Positions 33,677 to 41,071 of a DNA stretch of 64,000 nucleotides are shown here, one piece after another. The stretch is from positions 1,214,501 through 1,278,500 of the forward strand of contig JAUOZS010000001.1 in NCBI GenBank assembly GCA_032334055.1. Reading direction: 5' to 3'. Numbering within the stretch: position 1 is the first letter of the stretch; every line of letters starts with the position of its first letter. The notes under the pieces were generated by a model, which saw only the letters and a list, made by a program, of their open reading frames with translations, was not told where the DNA came from and searched no databases. The translations under genes and the position numbers were made by a program. This stretch comes from Selenomonadales bacterium 4137-cl. GTDB taxonomy: Bacteria > Bacillota > Negativicutes > Sporomusales > UBA7701.

Positions 33677-34387
33677 TTGCTTACCGCATTAAGGGGCAGG
33701 GGGTCCCGCGTATTTTTAAGTGTTGCCCTGCTGGCTTTTTTTGGGCTGCTTACCGGCCTGGCCGGCTTCGAATATTGGGACGAGCGGGAACTGGCGGTCG
33801 CTCCCGGCCAGCCGCAAACACGGCCTGAAGGAAGGATAACCCTGGTAGTGAATGTACCTGCCCGCTACCTCGAAGTGCTCAACGACGGCAAACAATACAA
33901 GAAATACCGTATCGCCGTTGGACGTTCCGACACCCCATCGCCGTTCGGCGAATGGATCGTGACCTGGAAGGCATATCACTCCGGAGACATTTTCGGCACC
34001 AGATTCCTGGGCCTCAATGTACCGTGGGGAGGCTATGGTATCCACGGCACTAACAGGCCGTGGTCGATAGGTCAGTTTGCCAGCAAGGGCTGCATCCGTA
34101 TGCGGAACAGAGACATTGAGGAATTGTTCGAATGGGTGCCTGTCGGCACCCCTGTGCGCATCGAAGGCAGCAGGATTCGTATCGCGCGCCCGCTGCGCTA
34201 CACCGCGGCCGGCCCTGACGTTGTCATGCTGCAGATGCGGCTGCGCAGAACGGGTTATTATGAAGGACGGGCCGACGGACTATTCAGTCGGGAAATTGAG
34301 GTGGCCTTGAAAAGGTTCCAGCACGACAAGGGTCTCAAGCCCACCGGAATCGCCGATCGCAAAACCTTGGAACTGCTCGGGCTTTAA
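33677..34387 (+). CDS. L,D-transpeptidase with a peptidoglycan-binding domain
   Basis: TTG 33677 is favoured because GGGAGGGGG lies just before it; the frame opens at 33644. After a signal-anchor helix (about residues 10-27), the YkuD domain shows YGIHGTNRPWSIGQFASKGCIRM with catalytic Cys and His. The C-terminal part (VVMLQMRLRRTGYYEGRADGLFS ... TLELLGL) is a PG_binding_1 domain. The enzyme forms 3-3 cross-links or attaches proteins to peptidoglycan outside the membrane. The next gene, also a peptidoglycan-binding protein, is under a c-di-AMP riboswitch. Confidence 0.9.
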   Translation: MLTALRGRGSRVFLSVALLAFFGLLTGLAGFEYWDERELAVAPGQPQTRPEGRITLVVNVPARYLEVLNDGKQYKKYRIAVGRSDTPSPFGEWIVTWKAYHSGDIFGTRFLGLNVPWGGYGIHGTNRPWSIGQFASKGCIRMRNRDIEELFEWVPVGTPVRIEGSRIRIARPLRYTAAGPDVVMLQMRLRRTGYYEGRADGLFSREIEVALKRFQHDKGLKPTGIADRKTLELLGL

Positions 34388-34464
34388 CTGATCTGGCGGT
34401 AATGCCGCGGCAGCGTCACAGCACATTTTTCGCAAAAAAGATGATTTTGCCGTCTTATGTCGAA

Positions 34465-34600
34465 TATATTTCATGCCGAATCCTAACCGGTAGGGGAAAA
34501 CCGACACAGACACAGGGGTGAATCCGCACCAGCGGAAGGGCGTCTAATCCTCTTCGCCCGAACCCGACAGCTAATCCCCGAGGCATATTGGCCCTATTGC
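34465..34600 (+). promoter_or_regulatory. c-di-AMP riboswitch (ydaO/yuaA type)
   Basis: The conserved ydaO/yuaA blocks are present in order: GCCGAATCCT near 34475, GGTAGGGGAAAACCGACA, GGGGTGAATCCGCACCAGCG, and CGCCCGAACCCGACAGCTAA followed by TCCCCGAGGCA. This class binds c-di-AMP and usually turns off cell-wall hydrolase and osmolyte genes. It precedes a 3D-domain cell-wall protein, a classic target. The expression platform between 34590 and 34650 is not obvious. Confidence 0.88.
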
Positions 34601-34655
34601 ACTGCTCCAGTCACCGGGGCAGACGCTTTGGCCACTCAACAAGAGGGGTGAATGG

Positions 34656-35249
34656 ATGAAAAAAGTGTATATCGCAGCCGTGCTGGCGGTGCTGTTGTTG
34701 GTCAACGCCACCGTGCTGGCGGCTGTTGCGCCGACGGCGGACAAGCTCCTCAGGGAGGGCGCGCGCGGCGAGAACGTGAAGATGGTCCAGAAGCTGCTGG
34801 CCGATACCGGCTATTACGCAGGGCAGATCGATGGCATCTTCGGCGGCGCTACCCTGGAGGCGGTCAGAAGATTTCAGACTTATAACGGTCTGAAGGCGGA
34901 CGGCGTAGTCGGCAAGGAAACCATTGCCTTTCTCCAGCGTGAGCGGACCAGCGCCACTCCCAACCGCTACAGCCGCGAACTGACGATGACCGCTACCGCC
35001 TACACCTCTGAGGATGACGGCAACGGCAGCCACACCTACCGCGGCAACGAGCTCCGGAGAGGTCTGGCCGCGGTTGATCCCCGGGTTATCCCGCTCGGCA
35101 CGCGGTTATTCATCAAAGGCTACGGTTATGCAATCGCCGACGATATCGGCGGCGCCATCAAAGGCAACAAAATCGACCTGGCGTTTGAAAACCGGGCCGA
35201 GGCCCTCCAGTTCGGCGTACAGAAAGTTACAGTCTATATTCTCGATTAA
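34656..35249 (+). CDS. 3D-domain cell-wall hydrolase with a peptidoglycan-binding domain
   Basis: ATG 34656 follows AGAGGGGTG. The 197-residue protein has a signal peptide (to about residue 23), a PG_binding_1 domain (LLREGARGENVKMVQKLLADTGYYAGQIDGIFGG ... LQ) and a 3D domain (MTATAYTSEDDG ... RRGLAAVDPRVIPLGTRLFIKGYGYAIADDIGGAIKGNKIDLAF) with the three Asp of the MltA-like fold. Such enzymes cleave glycan strands during spore germination or growth. It is preceded by the c-di-AMP riboswitch, so its expression likely drops when c-di-AMP is high. Confidence 0.92.
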   Translation: MKKVYIAAVLAVLLLVNATVLAAVAPTADKLLREGARGENVKMVQKLLADTGYYAGQIDGIFGGATLEAVRRFQTYNGLKADGVVGKETIAFLQRERTSATPNRYSRELTMTATAYTSEDDGNGSHTYRGNELRRGLAAVDPRVIPLGTRLFIKGYGYAIADDIGGAIKGNKIDLAFENRAEALQFGVQKVTVYILD

Positions 35250-35250
35250 A

Positions 35251-35276
35251 AAGCAGGTTTAACCTGCTCTTTTTTC
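35251..35276 (+). terminator. terminator of the 3D-domain gene
   Basis: AGCAGGT and ACCTGCT pair around TTA, followed by CTTTTTTC, directly after the stop. Confidence 0.85.
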
Positions 35277-35339
35277 GTAGAAAATGTAAAGTGCTGGCGG
35301 TGGCGTATATCATACAAAACTATCCGGAAGGAGAATTCG

Positions 35340-35483
35340 ATGTACGAAGTAACTTACATCGGCCTGGCAGTTAAAGATTCCGACCGGTCCGGCCGTTTTT
35401 GCCGGGATGTGCTCGGCTGGACCTTGTTTTTCGCCGGCCCGGACGGGGAGAGACAGGAACTAATCCAGGAGGCGGCGTTGTGA
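35340..35483 (+). pseudogene. truncated VOC/glyoxalase-family fragment
   Basis: ATG behind AAGGAGAATTCG opens a 47-codon frame: MYEVTYIGLAVKDSDRSGRF, then CRDVLGWTLFFAGPDGERQELI, the first beta-alpha unit of VOC (glyoxalase-like) proteins, which normally run to about 120-130 residues. It ends at a TGA that overlaps the GTG of the next gene by four bases. It is either a truncated gene or a short leader that couples translation to the thioesterase. Confidence 0.6.
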
Positions 35484-35908
35484 CAGACAGAATCGATGTA
35501 CTCAAAGAAAAATTGCAGAATCTTTACAAGCGCAATCCGTTCGTCGGGCTTCTGAAAATGAAGGTGGAGGATGTCAAGGAAGGGGAAGCGACGCTTTCCA
35601 TGCCGATCGTCCAAGCAATTCATGGCAACCTGTTCGGGATGGCGCACGGCGGGGCCACCGCATCACTGGCCGATACGGCTATGGGGTTGGTCTGTATTTC
35701 CCTTGGCAAGAAGGTCGTTACCCTGGACTTAAACATCAACTACATTTATGGCGCCACTGACGGAGAGACAGTGACCGCCGTGGCGAAGGTCGTGCACAAC
35801 GGCCGGCAAACCGTTGTTGTGGAGGCGGAGCATCGCGATACGGCCGGTAGACTTTTGGCGAAAGCGAGGGGGACCTTCTTTGTCGTCGGTAGCATTGAAC
35901 TCGGGTAA
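35480..35908 (+). CDS. PaaI-type hotdog-fold thioesterase
   Basis: GTG 35480 is seven bases after AGGAGG; the frame is open to 35399. The 142-residue protein has the PaaI pattern: GEATLSMPIVQAIHGNLFGMAHGGATASLADTAMG, with the catalytic Asp/Asn site around HGG, then VTLDLNINYIYGA. It hydrolyses acyl-CoA thioesters. The next gene, an alpha/beta hydrolase, begins 13 bases after its stop. Confidence 0.87.
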   Translation: MTDRIDVLKEKLQNLYKRNPFVGLLKMKVEDVKEGEATLSMPIVQAIHGNLFGMAHGGATASLADTAMGLVCISLGKKVVTLDLNINYIYGATDGETVTAVAKVVHNGRQTVVVEAEHRDTAGRLLAKARGTFFVVGSIELG

Positions 35909-35921
35909 ACCGCGGGAACTA

Positions 35922-36668
35922 ATGATACCGACGGCGGTGGGCAACCTGAACGCCGCCTTGTACCCTCCTGAGGGCAGCCGCCGCGATTACACCGTTATAT
36001 TCTGTCACGGTTTCCGGGGCTCCAAAGAAGGGGGCGGCAGGGCTTCTTCACTGGCTGCCAGGGTGGCGGGGCTTGGTTTTGCCGCCCTGTTGTTCGATTT
36101 CACACCGCTCAGCATGCTTTCCGCCCAGGTCGGTGAACTGCGGGCGGTAGTGGACTACTGCCGTCATGAGGTCGGCAGGCAAGTGATTCTTTTCGGCCGC
36201 AGCATGGGCGGCAGCGCCGCCCTGGCAGTTGCCGCCGCCGACAAGTTCATCGGCGGTCTCTGCCTGTGGGCCACACCGTTCGATCTCCACGAGACTTTCC
36301 GCCTCTCCCTGGGGGATGGGTATAATCGTTTGCTGGACGGCGAGCCGGTCAGCATCGCCGACGAGTTCGGTGAGCTCCGCCTTTCCCCGTCTTTCCTCCA
36401 CGATTTCGACCGTTTCGATCTCCTGGCGTGCGCAACGCAGGTCAGTGGCCGGCCGCTTCTCGTGGTGCACGGAGAAAATGACGAAATCGTTCCCTGTCGA
36501 CAGGCCGCCGTAATATTCGGACAGGCGGGTGAGCCCAAAAGCATGGCCGTTATACCGGGAGCCGACCACCGCTTCCTTCACGGCCACGGTCAAGCGTCAG
36601 CGGCGGTGCTCGCTTGGCTTGCGGCCAGTTTTCCGGTCGGCGCGACGGATAAGCCAAGCTGCATATAA
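35922..36668 (+). CDS. alpha/beta hydrolase
   Basis: ATG 35922 (MIPTAVGNLNAALY) is the most plausible start; the frame opens at 35814 inside the thioesterase. The 248-residue protein has the oxyanion segment FCHGFRGSKEGGG, nucleophile elbow GRSMGGSAA, an acid near HGENDEIVP and His in GADHRFLHGHG. It is a serine hydrolase of the YqiA/esterase style; substrate unknown. Closely spaced with the thioesterase, so likely co-transcribed. Confidence 0.85.
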   Translation: MIPTAVGNLNAALYPPEGSRRDYTVIFCHGFRGSKEGGGRASSLAARVAGLGFAALLFDFTPLSMLSAQVGELRAVVDYCRHEVGRQVILFGRSMGGSAALAVAAADKFIGGLCLWATPFDLHETFRLSLGDGYNRLLDGEPVSIADEFGELRLSPSFLHDFDRFDLLACATQVSGRPLLVVHGENDEIVPCRQAAVIFGQAGEPKSMAVIPGADHRFLHGHGQASAAVLAWLAASFPVGATDKPSCI

Positions 36669-36728
36669 TCGCGAAATGGGCTTATACTACCCAGGAAAGT
36701 AGTCTGCTTGACAAGGGAGGCTAGCCCT

Positions 36729-37181
36729 TTGGACTTGGTACCCGCCCATTTGCTGCCGCTGCTCTTGGCGCTTGTGTCCGGCGTGCTGATGGCTGTGCAG
36801 GGTTCGCTCAATACTGCGCTGAGCAAGACAGTCGGCCTGTGGGAAGCGACGTTCGTCGTTCATGCCGTCGGGACGCTAGTCTTGCTTGTCGTTTTGTACC
36901 TCCTCAAAATGGGGCAGGGCGATTTAGGCGCTTTGCCACAGGCGCCGTGGTATTCTTATCTCGGAGGGGTAATCAGCGTTTTCATCATCTATCTGGTGGC
37001 CGCCAGCATCCCCCGCGTGGGCGTTGCAAACGCCACCACCGCCATCATCGTCGGTCAGGTGCTGACCGCCGTTATAATCGACCACGTAGGAGGCTTTGGG
37101 TTGCAGAAGATACCCTGCGGCTGGAACCAGGTCGCCGGGTTGGCTCTCCTGGCGGTTGGGGCAAAGCTGCTGCTGAAATAG
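36729..37181 (+). CDS. YdcZ/DUF606-family membrane protein
   Basis: TTG 36729 is nine bases after GGGAGG; a TTG at 36708 lies upstream of that site. The 150-residue protein has five membrane helices and the DUF606 pattern: ALVSGVLMAVQGSLNTALSKTVG at the start and ANATTAIIVGQVLTAVIIDHVGGFG near the end. The family is a half-size relative of drug/metabolite transporters, usually acting as dimers. Substrate unknown. Confidence 0.85.
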   Translation: MDLVPAHLLPLLLALVSGVLMAVQGSLNTALSKTVGLWEATFVVHAVGTLVLLVVLYLLKMGQGDLGALPQAPWYSYLGGVISVFIIYLVAASIPRVGVANATTAIIVGQVLTAVIIDHVGGFGLQKIPCGWNQVAGLALLAVGAKLLLK

Positions 37182-37289
37182 ATTTTCCTTCACAAAAAAA
37201 ATAATATAAGGTATACTTATTTTTAGGGTTTTTGGCCCGCCATCATAGGTATATTTTGCCACGCCGAATCTTAACAAGGAGGATAAGTA

Positions 37290-38426
37290 ATGGATTTTAA
37301 CTTTACTCCCGACCAGCTTGCCCTCAAGAAGATGGCTCAGGAAGTAGTTGCCAAAGAGATTACTCCCTACGCCCTTGAGATGGACCACAACGGGAAAATG
37401 CGGCCTGGTCTGCTCGAAAAGCTCGACGAAGCCGGTCTCGTTGGCCTGGTCGTGCCGGAAGAATTCGACGGTCCGGGGCTTGATGCGGTCACTATCGCCC
37501 TCATCTACGAAGAACTCGGCAAAGGATGCGCCGGCGTAGCCACCAGTGTCGCCGCCAATGCCCTGGCCTCATATCCTGTCATTCTCATGGGTACCGATGC
37601 GCAAAAAAAGCACTACTTTGATATCATCAACAGCGGAAAACTAGCGGCGTTTGCCCTTACCGAGCCGGGCGCCGGTTCCGACGCCGGCGCGGTAGCCACC
37701 ACCGCTGTAAAGGACGGCGACGACCACTATATTCTCAACGGCACCAAATGCTTCATCACCAACGGGGGTATCGCCGACGTCTTCGTCATCTTCGCCAACG
37801 CCCGCAAATCGGCCGGCATCCGAGGCCTGACCGCCTTCATCGTCGACCGCGGCACCCCTGGGTTCTCGGTTGGCAAAGAAGAAGAAAAGATGGGCATCCG
37901 CGCCTCCAACACCTGCGAACTCATTCTCGACAACGTTCGTATACCCACCACCAATCGCCTTGGCAGAGAAGGCGAAGGCTTCAAAATAGCCATGAAAACC
38001 CTTGATGCCGCCCGCCCGCTGGTCGGGGCCGTATCGGTCGGCATTGCCCAGGCAGCTTTCGACGCCGCCGTAAAATACTCCAAAGAACGCGAGCAGTTCG
38101 GCAAGCCTATCGCCTCCTTTCAACTTGTACAGGCAATGCTCGCCGACATGGCCATCGCCGTAGAAACGGCGCGGCTTCTGGTTTACAAAGCCTGCTGGCT
38201 CAAAGACCAGAACCTGCCGTTCGCCAAAGAGGCGGCCATGGCAAAATGCTACGCGGCCGACGTCGCAATGAAAGTCACCACCGACGCTGTTCAGGTTCTC
38301 GGCGGCTACGGCTATATCAAGGAATATCCCACCGAGAAATACATGCGTGACGCCAAAATCATGCAGATATATGAAGGCACCAACCAGATCCAGCGTCTTG
38401 TAATTGCCAACCAGATATTGTATTAA
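37290..38426 (+). CDS. acyl-CoA dehydrogenase
   Basis: ATG 37290 follows AAGGAGGATAAGTA. The 378-residue flavoenzyme shows the N-terminal helix set, FALTEPGAGSDAGAVATTA (FAD/substrate), KCFITNGG, REQFGKPIASFQLVQ and the C-terminal VLGGYGYIKEYPTEKYMRDAKIMQIYEGTNQIQRLVIA, where the Glu of YEGTNQIQR is the catalytic base as in short-chain enzymes. Likely butyryl-CoA-type dehydrogenase. No etfAB or thiolase is visible in the window. It is the last host gene before tRNA-Val and the prophage. Confidence 0.93.
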   Translation: MDFNFTPDQLALKKMAQEVVAKEITPYALEMDHNGKMRPGLLEKLDEAGLVGLVVPEEFDGPGLDAVTIALIYEELGKGCAGVATSVAANALASYPVILMGTDAQKKHYFDIINSGKLAAFALTEPGAGSDAGAVATTAVKDGDDHYILNGTKCFITNGGIADVFVIFANARKSAGIRGLTAFIVDRGTPGFSVGKEEEKMGIRASNTCELILDNVRIPTTNRLGREGEGFKIAMKTLDAARPLVGAVSVGIAQAAFDAAVKYSKEREQFGKPIASFQLVQAMLADMAIAVETARLLVYKACWLKDQNLPFAKEAAMAKCYAADVAMKVTTDAVQVLGGYGYIKEYPTEKYMRDAKIMQIYEGTNQIQRLVIANQILY

Positions 38427-38435
38427 CCAGCCCCC

Positions 38436-38464
38436 TTGACAAGTCTTGTTTACGGTAATATAAT
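38436..38464 (+). promoter_or_regulatory. perfect sigma-A promoter of tRNA-Val
   Basis: TTGACA (38436-38441), a 17-base spacer and TATAAT (38459-38464); the tRNA begins 39 bases later. Confidence 0.92.
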
Positions 38465-38502
38465 GTTTCTTGCGGCAGTTGATATGGCTGCCGCAAAAAT
38501 AT

Positions 38503-38579
38503 GGGGTTATAGCTCAGTTGGTTAGAGCGCCTCGTTGACATCGAGGAGGCCAGCGGTTCGAGTCCGTTTAACCCCACCA
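38503..38579 (+). tRNA. tRNA-Val (GAC), prophage attachment-site gene
   Basis: Acceptor GGGGTTA pairs with TAACCCC. The anticodon stem CCTCG/CGAGG has loop TTGACAT and anticodon GAC; CCA is encoded. A leftward tyrosine integrase and phage genes begin right after it, so its 3' half is the likely attachment core. Confidence 0.96.
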
Positions 38580-38587
38580 TAAGAAAA

Positions 38588-38624
38588 ATCAAGGCTCCGA
38601 GGCATTTCGCCCGGAGCCTTTTTC
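38588..38624 (+). terminator. terminator after tRNA-Val
   Basis: AAGGCTCCG and CGGAGCCTT pair around a 12-base loop, followed by TTT. Confidence 0.85.
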
Positions 38625-38655
38625 TTGTCTTTTACCCCAACCTTACCCCTACTGA

Positions 38656-38937
38656 CTATTTTTCTTGTTTGGGCGGAGACTGGCGGATATCAAACTCTAA
38701 ATCCAAGGCCAGAGTCTCAATCTCACCGCCTATGACGGTGTCGGGAGGGGAGTTCACGATGAGTTGAGCCAACCTTAGAGCCTTCTCAATTACCCCATCA
38801 TTTGGGGTGGAAGTTGGGGTGGATTTTTGGTTGGCTTTCGTTAGTTCTTGAGCTATTACCGTAAGTGCGGCGGCGATCTGTGGAACATGCCTGTCGTAAA
38901 AACGCTGCCCCATCTTAGTTTCGTGAAACTGTGGCAT
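38656..38937 (-). CDS. hypothetical protein of integrated elements
   Basis: The 93-residue protein begins MPQFHETKMGQRFYDRHVPQ, a start I associate with small proteins next to integrases in Firmicute elements, and ends in an acidic helix (GGEIETLALDLEFDIRQS). ATG follows CAGGGGGTAATCAGT. Role unknown. It is the gene nearest the attachment site, downstream of the integrase in the same leftward unit. Confidence 0.6.
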   Translation of the reverse strand: MPQFHETKMGQRFYDRHVPQIAAALTVIAQELTKANQKSTPTSTPNDGVIEKALRLAQLIVNSPPDTVIGGEIETLALDLEFDIRQSPPKQEK

Positions 38938-38942
38938 ACTGA

Positions 38943-39188
38943 TTACCCCCTGTCCATAATAAAATGGTCTATTGTACTTGAACCCATTACCGTCACACTA
39001 CCTTGGTCGATGCACCACCGCACCGATTCTTCCCTATCCTTGTCAAAGTCACCGGAGTTAAAAAGCTTGGATTCCGATGACTTGCCGCCGTTCTCGTAAG
39101 TGATGACAGTAGCCTCGATCCCACGATAGGTAGTGGTATCCGGCTCATCATATCTGGCGGTGATAAAGCCTGTCTTAATCGGCCCCAT
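38943..39188 (-). CDS. hypothetical protein overlapping the integrase end
   Basis: The 81-residue protein starts within the last codons of the integrase gene (14-base overlap), so it is translationally linked. The sequence (FITARYDEPDTTTYRGIEATVITYENGG) is beta-rich and acidic. No family is recognised. Confidence 0.5.
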   Translation of the reverse strand: MGPIKTGFITARYDEPDTTTYRGIEATVITYENGGKSSESKLFNSGDFDKDREESVRWCIDQGSVTVMGSSTIDHFIMDRG

Positions 39189-40362
39189 TCTTCTTATCCT
39201 TCTCGCTTACCTTCTGTACTAAGTCTACCACATTTTGGACGGCGGCGCGTTGCCTTCTGGCGGAAGCTTTCACATACCGCCTAGTTGATCTGTAGTCTTT
39301 GTGGCGAAGTCTCTCCTGTACGGTGAACGAGTCGGCGCCGGATTCCATCATCAGATAGCCATGGGTATGCCGCATGTCGTGAAAGCGTGTTCCATCAAGC
39401 CCCGCATCCACCGCCGTGTCGGCAACCATCTTGGTAAACCACCGTGGCGATACCGGCGTTGAAGGATTCTTAGTGGAAGGGAAGAGGTGAATGCTATTCG
39501 GAAAAACTTCGGCGTGCCATTTGAGGTAGTCTTGAATGACGGTGCATTGGCTATCGGTCAAGAGTACCGGATTGTAGGATGTTTCGTTTTTTAGACCCTT
39601 CTTGACACCCTTGCCGTTGACGGTTCCAAAAGCTTCTCTCGGCCTAATCATCTTCCGGCGAGTATCGATGTCGCTCTTTCTGAGTCCTAAGACCTCGCCC
39701 CGGCGGAAGCCGCAGGTAGAACCTAACCACAGAGCCATTGCTAAACGCCTATCCGGCTTCCGTTCCTTTACGCCTTTGTTGGGCGGTAGCAGGCGCTTCT
39801 TGGCGTGGTCGAGAAGACTCTGGAGGTCTTCCAATTCCAGCGGGTTAGACTTCTCATGGTCAGGCTTGTCCTTCGGCAACTTGATCTTTTTGCGGGATCG
39901 GGCGGGGTTTCGTGCGATGAGTTGGTCTTCGACGGCGATGTCCAGTACCGAGGCGACCAAAGTCTTCGCCATCCTCACGGTGTAGGGGGCATAGTCATTG
40001 TTCTTCTCGTTGATGAAATTTTGGATGGTTGTTTCGTTGATGTCGCTGACCTTCATGCCGCCGAAATATGGTAATATATGCTTGTTGAATAGGTAAAGAT
40101 ACTGAGATTTAGTGGCATCGGCGACAGGGTCAAGTCCAAACGGCTTCCAATTTTCGTAAACCTCAGAAAAACAGACCTTGCTTGGTTCTATGTAAGTGCC
40201 ACGATTGATTTCAGCTAAAATTTTCGACAATTTCTGGTTGACCTCTTGTCGCGTTTTACCATATACTGATTTTCGCTCACCGCTTTTTGTGGTATACCGC
40301 CCTTCCCATGATCCATCCTTGCGCTTGCGGATGGAACCTTCATTCTGGCCCCTTTTACCCAT
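39175..40362 (-). CDS. int: tyrosine-recombinase phage integrase
   Basis: ATG 40362 follows AAGGAGGTTCTGAC; an open frame upstream reaches 40416. The 395-residue protein has an N-terminal arm-binding domain (MGKRGQNEGSIRKRKDGSWEGRYTTKSGERK), a SAM-like core-binding domain and a catalytic domain with Arg in CGFRRGEVLGL, the H-x-x-R box HDMRHTHGYLM, His in LRHKDYRSTRRY and the Tyr nucleophile in RYVKAS. It inserts and excises the prophage at tRNA-Val, which lies next to the gene. Confidence 0.95.
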   Translation of the reverse strand: MGKRGQNEGSIRKRKDGSWEGRYTTKSGERKSVYGKTRQEVNQKLSKILAEINRGTYIEPSKVCFSEVYENWKPFGLDPVADATKSQYLYLFNKHILPYFGGMKVSDINETTIQNFINEKNNDYAPYTVRMAKTLVASVLDIAVEDQLIARNPARSRKKIKLPKDKPDHEKSNPLELEDLQSLLDHAKKRLLPPNKGVKERKPDRRLAMALWLGSTCGFRRGEVLGLRKSDIDTRRKMIRPREAFGTVNGKGVKKGLKNETSYNPVLLTDSQCTVIQDYLKWHAEVFPNSIHLFPSTKNPSTPVSPRWFTKMVADTAVDAGLDGTRFHDMRHTHGYLMMESGADSFTVQERLRHKDYRSTRRYVKASARRQRAAVQNVVDLVQKVSEKDKKNGAD

Positions 40363-40409
40363 GTCAGAACCTCCTTGATACAGCTTATGTGTTAATAATA
40401 ACACCAAAC

Positions 40410-40423
40410 GTATCAAATGACAA
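40410..40423. promoter_or_regulatory. candidate operator in the int/xis divergent region
   Basis: GTATCAAATGACAA matches the dispersed consensus GTATCAAATGATAC at 12 of 14 positions. It lies between the integrase start and the rightward early promoter. Confidence 0.45.
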
Positions 40424-40463
40424 TGGGCCGGTTCGAAATAGAACTTTTGAACCTAAAGTCCTA

Positions 40464-40493
40464 TTGACAGAACATGTGTTCGTAGTCTATACT
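40464..40493 (+). promoter_or_regulatory. early promoter with an SOS-like palindrome in its spacer
   Basis: TTGACA (40464-40469), an 18-base spacer and TATACT (40488-40493). The spacer contains the perfect palindrome GAACATGTGTTC (40470-40481), which fits the Gram-positive LexA box CGAACRNRYGTTYG at 13 of 14 positions. This would tie early expression, including the excisionase gene, to DNA damage. Confidence 0.65.
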
Positions 40494-40509
40494 ATTCTCA
40501 GAAAAGGTT

Positions 40510-40566
40510 ATGACTGAACATGACCCTTATAAACCATGTCTGAAACGGACGGAGGTGATGCTATGA
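40510..40566 (+). CDS. 18-codon leader ORF before the excisionase gene
   Basis: ATG 40510 behind GAAAAGG reads MTEHDPYKPCLKRTEVML and stops at a TGA overlapping the ATG of the next gene. It could couple translation. Only position supports it. Confidence 0.25.
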   Translation: MTEHDPYKPCLKRTEVML

Positions 40567-40766
40567 TTGTGGACAACCTCGCCGAGGTTCGGCGACTAAC
40601 CTACACGGTTACTGAACTCACCCAGGTACTTGGCGTGTCATATCCCACGGCGAGGAAACAGGTGCTTGAGTGGAAAAAAACGAAAAAGGTTCCTGTACGC
40701 AAGGTGGGTCGTGAATGGCGTATCCCAAAAGAGAGCGTTCACGCTTGGCTGAGAGGAACCGGCTAA
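40563..40766 (+). CDS. excisionase-like HTH protein
   Basis: ATG 40563 follows GGAGGTGATG. The 67-residue protein is one winged-helix domain of the MerR/HTH_17 excisionase group: RRLTYTVTELTQVLGVSYPTARKQV, then VPVRKVGREWRIPKESVHAWL. In prophages such a protein directs integrase toward excision or acts as a Cro-like regulator. It is the first gene of the rightward early operon and lies opposite the integrase gene; no separate CI-type repressor is seen in this segment. Confidence 0.8.
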   Translation: MIVDNLAEVRRLTYTVTELTQVLGVSYPTARKQVLEWKKTKKVPVRKVGREWRIPKESVHAWLRGTG

Positions 40767-40782
40767 AAGGGGAGAAAATTGC

Positions 40783-40965
40783 TTGACTAAGTTTGACAAA
40801 CCCTACCTCATTTTGTACCCCCCCATGACCGCAGTCCTATTGAACAAGTCGTGGGATAATGTAGCCACAGTCGAAGAAGTAAACGCTCTCACCGCCGAAT
40901 GGAAAGGCGTACAGGAAGACATGCTCCCTGTTGTGATACATATCCCCGTTCCCATCACGGCTTAA
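40783..40965 (+). CDS. small hypothetical phage protein
   Basis: The 60-residue protein starts with TTG behind AAAGGGGAG. It begins FDKPYLILYPPMTAVL and has a central acidic helix. It sits between the excisionase-like and Rad52-like genes. No family recognised. Confidence 0.4.
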   Translation: MTKFDKPYLILYPPMTAVLLNKSWDNVATVEEVNALTAEWKGVQEDMLPVVIHIPVPITA

Positions 40966-41071
40966 ATCGGTTATCCTGTGGAGAGGAGAAGGCCGATTGT
41001 AAGGTGTCGGTCTTTTTCTATACCCATGTGAACCGATTTTAGTATCAAACAAATCTCAAGGAGGATTAGTA

